A stretch of 64,000 nucleotides of DNA. Origin: an uncultured Chloroflexota bacterium (GTDB lineage Bacteria; Chloroflexota; Anaerolineae; UBA4142; SHND01). Below the pieces are notes generated by a model. It saw only the letters and a list, made by a program, of their open reading frames with translations. It made no database searches and was not told the DNA's origin. Each line of letters starts with the position of its first letter. Position 1 is the first letter of the stretch. The stretch lies in NCBI GenBank assembly GCA_937870825.1, contig CALMZO010000226.1:29560-93559 (forward strand). The letters are read 5' to 3'. The position numbers and the translations under genes are program-made. This document shows positions 1-8,749 of this stretch, piece after piece.

Positions 1-378
1 CGCGCGAATGATGCCGACCCGTTCATGCGCCGCGTCAATCGGTGGGGCTGGAATTGGCTCGTGCAAATTTTGTTCGGTTACATGACGCGTGACATTGACT
101 GCGGTTTCAAAGTATTCCGCCGCGAAATTTTGCAGCACGTCACGCTCAATTCCGACGGCGCAATGGTGGACACCGAACTGCTCGCGGGCGCGCAAGCGCG
201 CGGTTACAAAATTGTCGAAGTGCCGTTGAAACATTTGCCGCGTACGGCAGGTTCACCAACCGGCGCAAACGTCAAGGTTATCCTGCGCGCCTTCCGCGAT
301 TTGGTGCAGTTTCGTTCGCGGCTCTCGCAAGAGTTGGCGGACGAAAAAAAAAGGATTGAACCCGCAACGCAGCGCTAA
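1..378 (+). CDS. Glycosyltransferase family 2, C-terminal part (5' end outside window)
   Basis: The frame is open from base 1 and ends at TAA 376-378, so only the last 125 residues are present. A segment with Trp and aromatic residues is followed by a Cys-Gly-Phe-Lys-Val-Phe-Arg motif and by an acidic patch (DTELLAGAQ). This is the pattern of the C-terminal half of dolichyl-phosphate-mannose-synthase-like GT2 enzymes, which move a sugar from a nucleotide donor to a lipid or glycan at the inner membrane face. The next glycosyltransferase starts 2 bp downstream, so the two are probably one operon. The acceptor cannot be inferred. Confidence 0.8.
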   Translation, partial: RANDADPFMRRVNRWGWNWLVQILFGYMTRDIDCGFKVFRREILQHVTLNSDGAMVDTELLAGAQARGYKIVEVPLKHLPRTAGSPTGANVKVILRAFRDLVQFRSRLSQELADEKKRIEPATQR

Positions 379-380
379 CG

Positions 381-1637
381 ATGGCTTATCGTATCTTGAT
401 GATTGCGCCGACCTCCTTTTTTGGAGATTACGGCTGCCACGTTCGCATCCTCGAAGAGACCCTCGCCTTACAAAAGCTCGGACACACCGTTCGCATCGTC
501 ACCTATCCACGCGGACGCGATTTGCCCAACCTCGACATTGAACGCACGATGCCGATTCCGTGGCGCGTCAATTACGAAGTCGGTTCTTCGCGCCATAAAT
601 TGGGACTGGACATTTTTCTCACTACGCGCGTCTTGCGCGCGGCGCGGCGTTTCAAGCCCGACATTCTTCATGGCCATTTGCACGAAGGCGCGTTAATGGG
701 TTGGCTCGCCGCGAAAATGTTTCGCAAGCCGCTCGTGTTTGATTTTCAAGGTTCGCTCACGGGCGAAATGGTGGACCATCGTTTTTTGAATCCGCGCGGA
801 TTTTTTTACAAACCGCTGCGCGCGCTCGAACAATGGATTGACCATCAACCGTCATACATTTTCACCAGCGCGGCGTATCAACGCGATTTGTTGGAGCAAG
901 AATATCATGTTCCCTCACAAAACATTTTGCACATCCCCGACGCGGTGAATCCCGAATGGTTTCGTCCGTGGAGTGACCACGAACGCGCGGAATTTCGCGC
1001 GAAAAAATTCGACCTCAAAGTACGCAAATTGGGAATTGTCGCGGGGAGTCCGGTGGTGGTGTATTTGGGTCTGCTCGCGGATTATCAAGGTGTGGAACAT
1101 TTGCTGCAGGCGGCGCAAAAAATTTTGCAGCGCGGCAGCGACGCGTATTTTGTCATCATGGGTTATCCGGGCGCAGAAAAATATATTGCGCGCGCTCACG
1201 AAATGGGCATTGCACAGCGCGTACTCTTTCCCGGACGTATTCCGTACGAGGAGATTGCCCAATGGCTCGCGGTGGGCAACATCGCGGTCGCGCCAAAATT
1301 GAGTCAGAGCGAAGGCAACGGAAAAATTTTGAATTACATGGCGAGTGGTTTGCCCGTCGTCGCCTTTGACAATCCTGTCGCGCGCGATTATTTGGACGAC
1401 GATGGGGTGTACGCCAAGTCGGGCGATGTGGACGCGTTGGCGCGGGGCATTGAACCATTGCTGGCGAACCGTGATGTTGCCAAAGAGTTGGGGAAAAAAT
1501 TGCGCGCGCGCGCCCTGGAAAAATTTTCGTGGGATGTGTCGGCGCGGAAAATTGAAGCCGCGTATGATTCACTGCTGGCGACGACGCCGCGTGTGGCAAA
1601 AGAAACGCCCGCCAATGCGCCGCGCTTGACAGACTAG
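381..1637 (+). CDS. Glycosyltransferase family 4
   Basis: 418 residues, GT-B fold. The N-terminal half has the acceptor-side pattern (GHLHEGALMGWLAAK at about residue 95). The C-terminal half starts near residue 215 with YLGLLADYQGVEHLL and carries the donor-binding stretch QSEGNGKILNYMASGLPVV near residue 310, the usual E-rich nucleotide-sugar site. It probably builds a cell-surface glycan or glycolipid. The ATG lies 2 bp after the upstream GT2 stop, with no good ribosome site of its own, suggesting translational coupling. The donor and acceptor are unknown. Confidence 0.85.
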   Translation: MAYRILMIAPTSFFGDYGCHVRILEETLALQKLGHTVRIVTYPRGRDLPNLDIERTMPIPWRVNYEVGSSRHKLGLDIFLTTRVLRAARRFKPDILHGHLHEGALMGWLAAKMFRKPLVFDFQGSLTGEMVDHRFLNPRGFFYKPLRALEQWIDHQPSYIFTSAAYQRDLLEQEYHVPSQNILHIPDAVNPEWFRPWSDHERAEFRAKKFDLKVRKLGIVAGSPVVVYLGLLADYQGVEHLLQAAQKILQRGSDAYFVIMGYPGAEKYIARAHEMGIAQRVLFPGRIPYEEIAQWLAVGNIAVAPKLSQSEGNGKILNYMASGLPVVAFDNPVARDYLDDDGVYAKSGDVDALARGIEPLLANRDVAKELGKKLRARALEKFSWDVSARKIEAAYDSLLATTPRVAKETPANAPRLTD

Positions 1638-1654
1638 AACGCCTGTGCTATTCT
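1626..1654 (+). promoter_or_regulatory. Sigma-70-type promoter for the annealing-protein gene
   Basis: TTGACA at 1626-1631, a 17-bp spacer and TATTCT at 1649-1654, preceded by TGTGC (extended -10). The -35 box overlaps the end of the upstream glycosyltransferase. The predicted leader runs about 140 nt to the gene at 1800 and contains an inverted repeat, GACCATCGT at about 1691 with ACGATGGTC at about 1734. Confidence 0.6.
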
Positions 1655-1799
1655 TTTTCCACAAATAAAAAGATTCGCGTCTTGCATTTTTGACCATCGT
1701 TCCTAAAAACTCACAAACTCACGCAAACGATTCACGATGGTCTTGATGAGCGCAATGCAATGTCCTTTTGCATTGCCGCATCCTACGGAGGTAAATACC

Positions 1800-2606
1800 A
1801 TGACACGCGAACAAATTCTCCAAATCGTGCGCGCGACCCCGAACATTGGCAAAGTGGCGCACGAAGAGTTTGCCGATTACGTGCTGGCGCTCGCGCAGCG
1901 CAAGAAAACTGACGAGGGCTGGCAGACTACCGAACATCCCTACATGACGGTGGACGGCAAACTGGCGATGGCAAATCAAGACCACGCGCGCCTCGCCAAA
2001 CGTCTCGATTTCAGCGCGCCCCAAGTTTTGGTTGACAATGATGAACAATTGACCTTGCTCGTGACCGTGACGAGCGAAATGTACGGCACGCGTCACGGGA
2101 TTGCCACATCGCGCCGCATCGGGGGCAGTGAAATTGAACGATTGTTTCCTTGGGAAGTGGCGGAAACATCCGCGATGGGACGCGCACTCTCGGCGATGGG
2201 CTATGGCTTGTTCCCCGGTTCAGGTCTCGCGTCGGCTGACGATATGTTGCGCGCGGCAACGACAGTGAACGCGGAGACGCGTACACCATCGAACGAACCG
2301 CGTCGCACAAGCACACCGACGAGTGCGCCGCGCGCGACGAACGAACAGCGCGCAACGTACGCGCGTTCGCACCCCCCCCTCTCGCCCGTGCAGCGCAACA
2401 AACTGACAGAACTCTGGCGCATTTTGCACCCTTCGACCGGCGCTCAGGGCGGCGAAGATGCTGATGTGCAAGAGGGTTTGGACAAATTGTTCATGGAATC
2501 CTTCAAGCATGGCATCAACGAAGCAACGTACGAAGAAGGCGCGCGGTTGACCGGACAACTGTTGGCCGAGTTGAGAAGCAAGACCAATACACAAGCAAAC
2601 AATTGA
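1800..2606 (+). CDS. Erf/RecT-like single-strand annealing protein
   Basis: 268 residues from ATG 1800, chosen because CGGAGG lies 8 bp upstream; an earlier in-frame start at 1737 has no such site. Residues about 45-140 read as the core of phage-type single-strand annealing proteins: a GGSEIERLFPWEVAETSAMG stretch, then GRALSAMGYG and GLASADDM, which match the Erf-family pattern of an acidic helix, an IGRAL/GYG motif and an ASADE-like end. Such proteins pair complementary single strands in recombination. A Ser/Thr/Pro/Arg linker (about 155-205) leads to a helical C-terminal domain. The gene has its own promoter and terminator and no exonuclease or prophage genes nearby. It contains a run of 8 C. 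Family assignment is from motif memory. Confidence 0.6.
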   Translation: MTREQILQIVRATPNIGKVAHEEFADYVLALAQRKKTDEGWQTTEHPYMTVDGKLAMANQDHARLAKRLDFSAPQVLVDNDEQLTLLVTVTSEMYGTRHGIATSRRIGGSEIERLFPWEVAETSAMGRALSAMGYGLFPGSGLASADDMLRAATTVNAETRTPSNEPRRTSTPTSAPRATNEQRATYARSHPPLSPVQRNKLTELWRILHPSTGAQGGEDADVQEGLDKLFMESFKHGINEATYEEGARLTGQLLAELRSKTNTQANN

Positions 2607-2623
2607 AAAAGTATCAATACGAA

Positions 2624-2656
2624 TACCGCCCAAGTGTTCACTTTGGCGGTATTTTT
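2624..2656 (+). terminator. Intrinsic terminator after the annealing-protein gene
   Basis: TACCGCC...GGCGGTA hairpin with CAAGTG/CACTTTG inner pairing, followed by ATTTTTG. It starts 17 bp after the stop at 2606. Confidence 0.75.
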
Positions 2657-2659
2657 GCG

Positions 2660-2827
2660 TTAACTCTCTGGTGTCTCCAAATATATTCTTACGGGACGAA
2701 AATGGTTTTCTTGGTCAATTTCTGCTATTGTGCATTTGAGTGGCAAGTTGCTGACCAAATGATTTGCAACTGAGCGGCTACGTTCTTTCGGAATCATTCC
2801 GAGCTTATTGCCATGAGTTGTTAAGAC
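2660..2827 (-). pseudogene. HIRAN-domain gene remnant
   Basis: Read on the minus strand, 2827 to 2660 is an open stretch of 55 codons ending in TAA. It contains HGNKLGMIPKERSRSVANHL, then an alternating I/V strand region (CTIAEI, RPVRIYLE). This is the G-x-K-[IVL]-G-[YM]-[IV]-P-[KR]-E pattern of HIRAN domains, found in DNA-repair and helicase-associated proteins. A TAG at 2828-2830 interrupts the frame. Upstream, about 2830-3100, minus-strand reading shows a roughly 80-codon stop-free frame without a start codon, suggesting a longer decayed gene. Too short and broken to be a working protein as it stands. Confidence 0.45.
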
Positions 2828-2829
2828 CT

Positions 2830-3185
2830 ACTTTGCAAGCATTTCCCCGTGATTAAGGTCGAGCGCTGGACTACGAGGACTCACCTTAATCTTGTTTGGC
2901 ATAGTTTCGGGAAAAGAAAAGAGTGTTCCTGTTGTTCCCTCCAGAAAGTCCTTGGTTAAATGATTGGTTGGAGTTTCAAAATGTTCGCGTCCGTAGTTAT
3001 TCCAATAGTCTAATGCAAAGTGGAATATCCGCTCGCGTAATATCGAGATTGTCCGTTGGAATTTTCGAGAACCAATTCTTCTTCATTTTCGCCAAGCTCT
3101 TTATCCTAAAGATAATTGTATTTCGATTCCAGCAGAGCGTCTTTCAATTGGTCAACCTCAAAAAGAGCTCGAATTAGAAAATCCC
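2830..3185. other. AT-richer region, probably decayed minus-strand coding DNA
   Basis: No supported gene. Base composition is clearly AT-richer than the flanking genes. The plus-strand frame 2923-3177 is low-complexity Phe/Ile/Leu-rich and looks non-coding. The minus strand has frame fragments with plausible protein composition (a stretch reading RERIFHFALDYWNNYGREHF) broken by stops and frame changes. Interpreted as the upstream part of the HIRAN remnant. Confidence 0.4.
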
Positions 3186-4124
3186 ATGAACAAAACCGAC
3201 CGTCTCTTTGCCATCATTCTTGAATTGCAAGCGCGCGGGCAAACGCGCGCAGAAGATTTGGCGCGCACGTTCGAGGTCAACAAGCGCACAATTTATCGTG
3301 ACGTGCAAGCGTTGAGTGAAATGGGTGTGCCTATCGTCGCCGTGCCGGGGCAAGGGTACGCGTTGATGGAAGGGTATTTTCTGCCGCCGTTGCGTTTCAC
3401 CACCGACGAAGCGACGATGCTTTCACTCGGCAGTGAATTGGTCGCGCAGCATTTCGACGCGCAGTATCGCGCCGCCGCCCATTCCGCCGCGCGCAAATTC
3501 GAAGCGGTGCTGCCCGCAACCTTGCGCGCCGAAGTGCGTTATCTCCAAGACAATATCGAATTCGTTTCCGAACGCGAACTGACGACAGAGCAAGCACATA
3601 TCCTCGCGCAAATTCGCCGCGCGCTGATGGAAAAAAAGATGGTGCGCTTTGAATACCACGCGCGCTTTGGCGATGAAAAAAATTCGCTGCGGGCGCGAAC
3701 GGTGAATCCGTACGGCATTGCCAACATTGACAGCATTTGGTATCTCGTGGCGTATGACCATGGACGCCACGACCTGCGTCACTTTCGCCTCGACCGTGTG
3801 GAAAATGTGGAACTCTTGAACAAAACGTTTGAACGTCCGAAACATTTTCAAATGGGTGAGAATGGCGAGTCCTCCCGCGAAATTGCTTTACGTGTTTTGT
3901 TTGATGCAGAGGTCGCGCGGTGGGTGCGCGAAACGCCATCCTTTTTTATTTCAAACTTGGAAACGACGCGTGAGGGATTGTTGGCGACACTGCATGTGCG
4001 ACACGAACGCGAAGCGCTTCAGTGGCTGTTGAGTTGGGGCAGTCATGTGCGCGTGTTGGAAACAGAAAAACTGCGCGAATTATTGAAAAGCGAAGCCGAA
4101 AAAATGTTGGAGAATTTTTCTTGA
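3186..4124 (+). CDS. WYL-domain transcriptional regulator
   Basis: 312 residues. Residues about 5-60 form a DeoR-type winged helix (TRAEDLARTFEVNKRTIYRD recognition region). Residues about 140-225 are the WYL domain, with SIWYLVAYD and the basic HFRLDRV segment that in this family binds a nucleic-acid or nucleotide ligand. The C-terminal extension fits the YafY/PafBC-like group, which senses ligands and activates or represses nearby or DNA-damage genes. No operon partner is obvious; the gene borders decayed DNA on its left. Confidence 0.85.
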   Translation: MNKTDRLFAIILELQARGQTRAEDLARTFEVNKRTIYRDVQALSEMGVPIVAVPGQGYALMEGYFLPPLRFTTDEATMLSLGSELVAQHFDAQYRAAAHSAARKFEAVLPATLRAEVRYLQDNIEFVSERELTTEQAHILAQIRRALMEKKMVRFEYHARFGDEKNSLRARTVNPYGIANIDSIWYLVAYDHGRHDLRHFRLDRVENVELLNKTFERPKHFQMGENGESSREIALRVLFDAEVARWVRETPSFFISNLETTREGLLATLHVRHEREALQWLLSWGSHVRVLETEKLRELLKSEAEKMLENFS

Positions 4125-4228
4125 TGCTTTTGTATTTCTCAGCCCGCATCCTTTGTTTCGCGCTGCTGACATACAGTTGTCACTGGACTCTGTTATGCTG
4201 AGACCAACACATTCAAATGGAGGCAGTT

Positions 4229-4609
4229 ATGGCAAAACCCGACATGATTGGCATCGTGGTCAAAGAGATGAGCGCGACGCTGGATTTTTATCGCGCGCTC
4301 GGTCTCGACATTCCACAGGGCGCGGAAAAAGATGACCATGTTGAAGTCAAAGCGAATGGCTATCGCATCGCATGGGACACGGAAGAAGTGGTCAAGGGAT
4401 TCAATCCGAATTGGCACGCCCCGGATGGTTCGCGGATTGGTCTCGCGTTTCTATGTGACGACGCGGCGGATGTGGACGCGACATATCAACGCGTCATCGC
4501 GCAAGGGCATCGCGCGCATAAAGAACCGTTCGACGCGTTTTGGGGACAACGCTACGCGCAGGTACTTGACCCCGATGGGAATGTGGTTGACTTGTTCGCG
4601 CCGCTGTGA
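4229..4609 (+). CDS. VOC-superfamily (glyoxalase/bleomycin-resistance-like) protein
   Basis: 126 residues from ATG 4229, chosen over the in-frame ATG at 4217 because GGAGG at 4219 sits at proper spacing. The fold pattern is two beta-alpha-beta-beta-beta units: the first starts PDMIGIVVKEMSATLDFYRALG, given here as its key residues DFYRALG; the second ends YAQVLDPDGNVVDLF, the usual C-terminal metal-ligand strand. Members isomerise, cleave or sequester small molecules. The substrate is unknown and the gene stands alone. Confidence 0.8.
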   Translation: MAKPDMIGIVVKEMSATLDFYRALGLDIPQGAEKDDHVEVKANGYRIAWDTEEVVKGFNPNWHAPDGSRIGLAFLCDDAADVDATYQRVIAQGHRAHKEPFDAFWGQRYAQVLDPDGNVVDLFAPL

Positions 4610-4654
4610 TGGAACCGTTCGCAGTTAGCAGTGTTCACTATTCAGCGGTTGGTA

Positions 4655-4682
4655 GGCGATGGGCGATTTGCGATACGCGATA
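4655..4682. repeat. Heptamer tandem repeat, NGCGATN type
   Basis: Four consecutive 7-bp units: GGCGATG, GGCGATT, TGCGATA, CGCGATA. Units of the same type recur at 15817-15837 and 53552-53579. Confidence 0.6.
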
Positions 4683-4700
4683 CACAAAGCACGTAAGAAT

Positions 4701-4750
4701 CGGAAACGGATTGGCACACACAAGCAAATGTGCGAATCCGTTTTGTTTTT
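4701..4750 (+). terminator. Intrinsic terminator
   Basis: GAAACGGATT...AATCCGTTTTG outer stem with inner CACA/TGTG pairing, followed by a T-rich tail. It lies about 95 bp after the VOC gene and before the protease gene. Confidence 0.6.
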
Positions 4751-4817
4751 CATCTTGGTTTAATGTAAGAAGCGTAACAAGAGTAGGAATGTGTTGTAGC
4801 GATAGGAGTGCATCAAA

Positions 4818-5927
4818 ATGAAATGGTCATGGAAAATCGGCGAGTTTGCGGGAATTGGTCTGTTCATTCACGCAACCTTTCCATTGTTGATTGCGTTTGT
4901 GGCTCTGCCCGCGCTCATTTATGGCGGAGATATTGTCAGCGCGTTGGAGAGCATCGCGTTTATCTTGGTGTTGTTTCTGTGTGTAGTGCTGCACGAGTAC
5001 GGACATGCGCTCGCGGCGCGTCGTTACGGCATCAAGACGCAGGACATTACGTTGCTGCCGATTGGCGGTGTGGCGCGTTTGGAACGGATGCCCGAAAAAC
5101 CGTCGCAAGAGTTTGTCGTCGCGGCGGCGGGTCCGCTGGTGAATGTGGCGATTGCGGCGATTCTGTTCGTCGGGTTGTCTCTCGCCGGTTCGACCATTCC
5201 GTCGTTCGGTTTCGGGCTCGGCAATGAATCGTTCCTCGAACGGTTGTTGATGATTAACGTGGGACTTGTGCTGTTCAATTTGATTCCTGCGTTTCCGATG
5301 GACGGTGGGCGCATTTTGCGCGCGATTCTCGCGGCGCGCATGGATTACGCGCAAGCGACGAAATACGCGGCGCTGCTCGGACAGGGCATCGCGGTGTTGT
5401 TTGCGATTGGCGGTTTCTTTGTGAATCCGTTGCTTGTCGTCACCGCCCTCTTTATTTTCATGGGCGCGCAGGGCGAAACGCAGATGGCACAACAACGCAG
5501 CAAGCTGAACGGCTTTACGGCGGAACAAGCGATGCGAACGAACATCCGCGCGCTCGCGCCGCACGAAATGCTCTCTAGCGCGGTGGACTCGATGATGTCA
5601 ACGGCGCAGCAAGATTTTCCGATTGTAGAACGCGGGCGCGTGGTGGGACTCTTGACGCGCGATAATTTGCTCAAGGGGTTGAATCAATTCGGCGCGTACG
5701 TGCCGATTGCAAATGTGATGCAACGCGATGTAACGTCTGTGGAAGCCGAGCAGTCGCTTTCGAGCGCATCGGAAACGATGCAAGCGAATGAAATATCTGC
5801 GGTGCCGGTGACGCATCATGGAACGCTTGTGGGCATGTTGACGTTCGACAGCATTCGGGAATTTTTGACGCTGCAAAAAGTGTTGCAAGCGCGCTCCCGT
5901 CAAGCAGGTGAAATGCGGTACCTGTAA
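4818..5927 (+). CDS. Site-2-protease-like M50 metalloprotease with two CBS domains
   Basis: 369 residues. Residues about 8-200 hold several membrane segments with the zinc motif HEYGH near residue 59 and the third-ligand motif PAFPMDGGRILRA near residue 160, the hallmark of intramembrane S2P/SpoIVFB-type proteases. Two CBS domains follow (about 235-290 and 298-355), which in this family bind adenosine nucleotides and tune activity. It would cleave membrane-anchored regulators; its substrate is not visible nearby. A GGAG site lies upstream of the ATG. Length is typical for the CBS-containing group. Confidence 0.9.
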   Translation: MKWSWKIGEFAGIGLFIHATFPLLIAFVALPALIYGGDIVSALESIAFILVLFLCVVLHEYGHALAARRYGIKTQDITLLPIGGVARLERMPEKPSQEFVVAAAGPLVNVAIAAILFVGLSLAGSTIPSFGFGLGNESFLERLLMINVGLVLFNLIPAFPMDGGRILRAILAARMDYAQATKYAALLGQGIAVLFAIGGFFVNPLLVVTALFIFMGAQGETQMAQQRSKLNGFTAEQAMRTNIRALAPHEMLSSAVDSMMSTAQQDFPIVERGRVVGLLTRDNLLKGLNQFGAYVPIANVMQRDVTSVEAEQSLSSASETMQANEISAVPVTHHGTLVGMLTFDSIREFLTLQKVLQARSRQAGEMRYL

Positions 5928-5956
5928 TGTGCCGGGCTGACGTGAAATTGTCAATA

Positions 5957-5994
5957 AAAAACTCTCACGAATTTGTTTCGTGAGAGTTTTTCTT
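5957..5994. terminator. Bidirectional intrinsic terminator between convergent genes
   Basis: AAACTCTCACGAA / TTCGTGAGAGTTT with a 4-nt loop, A-tract on the left and T-tract on the right, so it can end both the protease gene and the minus-strand exported-protein gene. Confidence 0.85.
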
Positions 5995-5995
5995 T

Positions 5996-8161
5996 TTATT
6001 TCACCTGCAATCCGTCGAGGAGAATGAATGTATCCAGCGCATTCGGGTTTTTCGCGCCCGCATTTTTCATTCGCAACGTGTGGGCGCCGGGCGCGAGATT
6101 GCTGATGGTATACGTGAGACCATATTGCGCGTTCGGCGCGTACTGGTCAATCACGCCAACGCGTTTGCCGTCCACGATGAGCCGCATCTTGCCTTGATAG
6201 ATGTCGGCGATATAGTGAATCATAATTTGTGTTCCGGTAAATTTGTAAATCGCGACAACGGCTCTGCCTTTTGCGCCCGCGCCGTAATGATAGGTGTTGT
6301 TGTACGCCGCGCCGTCATTTGCCATTTCCCACGCGCCGCGATAGACGATGCTGCCGTGTGTGTCGTCGAGAGTCTGTGATGCCGGCGACGTCAGGGTGGG
6401 CGTCGGCGTGAAAGTTTGTGTTGCTGTAGATGGTGGATTCGTCGCGGTGTGTGTTGGCGTTAGCGTGGGAGTTGGTGTGTTCGTCGGCGAACCATTGCTG
6501 CCCTTGACTGTTTTTTGAAAATACAAAATAAAATTGACGTGATGATTGCCCGGCAGTCCCATCCCGCGCACGACATCGCTTGGCAGTCCGCCGACATAAC
6601 CATTGTACGGACCCGGACCATTCTGGGGCCAATAGTTTGCCCACATGGCAATATCGGCAGTGCCATCTTGGCGCGTTTGCGCGCTGGTCGAATCGTCGGG
6701 CCAAGACTGCCACACGCGTTGATTCGCAACCGGCGCGCCTTGTTCATTCGTCACAACATAGTACATGTTGTGATTGCCGCCCGATTGCGTGCCGTCTTGA
6801 TAATCCGCGCGAATCAATTTCCAATACAACGTTCCTGCGGAAACGTTCGCGGGTTCGAGAGACACATTCAAGTCCGGCAAGCGCGGGTCCCAAATCACCG
6901 CAGGGTCATCGGGCGTCGGCGCGGCGGGATTCGCAAAATCGAACGGCTGCGGCGGCGGCAACACGGGTGTAGGTGTCGGCGCGCGGCGTTTCTTTTTGGG
7001 CTGGGGTGTTGGCGTCACGCGCAGCGCGATATTTTTTTGAGGCGAGAGCTGCGCGGATTCCGCGCCCACTTGCAGCGCGTCGAGTGTGATGTATGAATCC
7101 GACGCGGTTGCATTTTTCGCGCCAGCGTTGCGGATTTTCAAAACATGCGCGCCGGGCGCAAGATTGCCGAAAGTTTGTGAAAGATTGTAGGTGAGGTTCG
7201 GTGTGTACTGGTCAATCACTCCAACCTTTACGCCGTCAATCAAAACTTTGGCTTTGCCGCGATTTTTGAAACCAATGTACCAGACCTTGATTTGTGTGCC
7301 GATGAAATTGTGCCGGAACAAAACGGGCGCGCCTTTTTTGCCGCGCGCATAATGGAACGTTCCATTCGTCGCACTCGCATCGTTTGCGGTTTTCCATCCG
7401 CTGCTGTAAAGAATCGCCGCGTCCGTGTCTTCGACAACATTCGGAATTTCGGTTGGCGTGAGAGTTGGTGTCGGTGTGTTCGTCGGTGTCCATGGCGTTG
7501 ACGTGGGTGTGCCGTTTGCGGGATACAAACACGCGGTATCAAAAAAAACTTTGTTGCGTCCGTCGAGATGTCCGTTTTGCGCGCGCAAGAAAAAGGTCGC
7601 CGTCGCGTTCGGCGCAGCAAAGGTCAAATGCCATTCGGGACGATTGAATCCGCTGCCGCCGTAATACGGAATTGTCCATTGCACGTTCGGCGATGTCGGG
7701 TCTGTGCCGCCCGTGAGGTCAACGCCGATTTGGCGATTGATGAGTGTCGAGCGCGCGTTGTTGCCCGCGATGTCGTGGAGCGATTGTCCCCACACCATCC
7801 AAAAATGGTACGTTTGTCCGGGCGTGAGCGTCGTCACTTGTTGATAAATGCCCGCGTCCCACGCGTCGAAATCGCGCCAAATATACTGCGAACCGTTCGG
7901 GTCATATCCTTCGTTCAACGCGTTTTCAAAATGCGGCTGCGTTGCGCCGACGACGAACGCTTTCCATCTTTTCGCGACAACGCCGTACGAATTTGGCGCG
8001 CCGCCGAGCATCGTCCCATTTTTCAAAAGATTGCTCGCATCTTCCGCGCACGACGCGGCGGAAACGCGCTCGGGCGCGCGCAACGTCAAACCCAACGCGG
8101 CGGTTAGCGCTGCGCCAATGACGATGAAAAGAATTGTGCCATGTAAAAATTTTGATTGCAT
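5996..8161 (-). CDS. Exported multidomain protein with duplicated CBM-like module
   Basis: 721 residues from ATG 8161; the frame extends 52 codons upstream but that part has no protein-like character, while the chosen start gives a clean signal peptide (MQSKFLHGTILFIVIGAALT). After the signal comes a jelly-roll-like N-terminal domain (about 30-190), a Thr/Pro linker, a module of about 120 residues (WKTAND...GVIDQY...LAPGAH...NAGAKN), an Ig-like central domain, a second Thr/Pro linker, and a second copy of the same module at the C-terminus (MANDG...GVIDQY...LAPGAH...NAGAKN). The duplicated module resembles sugar-binding beta-sandwiches of Anaerolineae exoproteins. No catalytic domain is seen; a role in surface attachment or glycan binding is inference. 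Confidence 0.7.
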   Translation of the reverse strand: MQSKFLHGTILFIVIGAALTAALGLTLRAPERVSAASCAEDASNLLKNGTMLGGAPNSYGVVAKRWKAFVVGATQPHFENALNEGYDPNGSQYIWRDFDAWDAGIYQQVTTLTPGQTYHFWMVWGQSLHDIAGNNARSTLINRQIGVDLTGGTDPTSPNVQWTIPYYGGSGFNRPEWHLTFAAPNATATFFLRAQNGHLDGRNKVFFDTACLYPANGTPTSTPWTPTNTPTPTLTPTEIPNVVEDTDAAILYSSGWKTANDASATNGTFHYARGKKGAPVLFRHNFIGTQIKVWYIGFKNRGKAKVLIDGVKVGVIDQYTPNLTYNLSQTFGNLAPGAHVLKIRNAGAKNATASDSYITLDALQVGAESAQLSPQKNIALRVTPTPQPKKKRRAPTPTPVLPPPQPFDFANPAAPTPDDPAVIWDPRLPDLNVSLEPANVSAGTLYWKLIRADYQDGTQSGGNHNMYYVVTNEQGAPVANQRVWQSWPDDSTSAQTRQDGTADIAMWANYWPQNGPGPYNGYVGGLPSDVVRGMGLPGNHHVNFILYFQKTVKGSNGSPTNTPTPTLTPTHTATNPPSTATQTFTPTPTLTSPASQTLDDTHGSIVYRGAWEMANDGAAYNNTYHYGAGAKGRAVVAIYKFTGTQIMIHYIADIYQGKMRLIVDGKRVGVIDQYAPNAQYGLTYTISNLAPGAHTLRMKNAGAKNPNALDTFILLDGLQVK

Positions 8162-8393
8162 ATTGGAATCTGTTTTTCTCGGACTATCGCGCCGCGAAAC
8201 GATGCGCGCAATAGTACAAAGGAATTGAAAATTGTATCGCTCGTCCGCGCGCAAAACGAAACAGCGAAATTGTAACCAAGATTTGCAAAACCGCGCGTTA
8301 CGAAACGCTTGCCCCACGTTACAATATGCTGTCAGAGCGCTTTCAATAAAGATAAAAAAGGTGTGCTAGAATGTGACCGGCAAGGAGGGAACG

Positions 8394-8747
8394 ATGACAC
8401 TCAAGCAATTGGAAAAACGCGTGGCAGCAATGGAACAACGACTGAGCGCATTGGAAAAAAAGAAGCGGCGCCCAAATGGAAACAAATCAAACGGGATTCG
8501 CAAAACGCGGAATCGGCAAACTCTCCGTTCCAACACCGCCGCGCTCACGGAACAAGAGAAACAAAAACGCGCGTTAGAAATCTTGCGCGCGAAAGGGATG
8601 ATTTCAGAACCCACGGAACACGAAAAGCAAATCGCGGCAGACTGGCTGGCGCGACCAAAGGAAGAACGCGAACGCCTACTAGAAGAATTCTATAACCTAC
8701 CGCTCACCAAATCTCTTTCTGACATTGTGATTGAAAACAGACGCTAA
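8394..8747 (+). CDS. Putative antitoxin of a PIN-type pair
   Basis: 117 residues from ATG 8394, chosen because AGGAGGG lies 4 bp upstream; a GTG at 8373 is less likely. Residues 3-35 are a heptad coiled coil (LEKRVAAMEQRLSALEKKK), followed by a basic Lys/Arg/Asn-rich segment and a helical C-terminus. The PIN gene starts 2 bp after the stop. By position and size it is the likely antitoxin, but the fold is not one I can name. An extended -10 box TGTGCTAGAAT lies at 8362-8372. Confidence 0.55.
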   Translation: MTLKQLEKRVAAMEQRLSALEKKKRRPNGNKSNGIRKTRNRQTLRSNTAALTEQEKQKRALEILRAKGMISEPTEHEKQIAADWLARPKEERERLLEEFYNLPLTKSLSDIVIENRR

Positions 8748-8749
8748 CA

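Noticed and set aside
2923..3177. 84-codon plus-strand frame with Phe/Ile-rich product
   Set aside because: Low-complexity, AT-driven composition, no ribosome site; the minus strand of the same DNA has better protein-like fragments.
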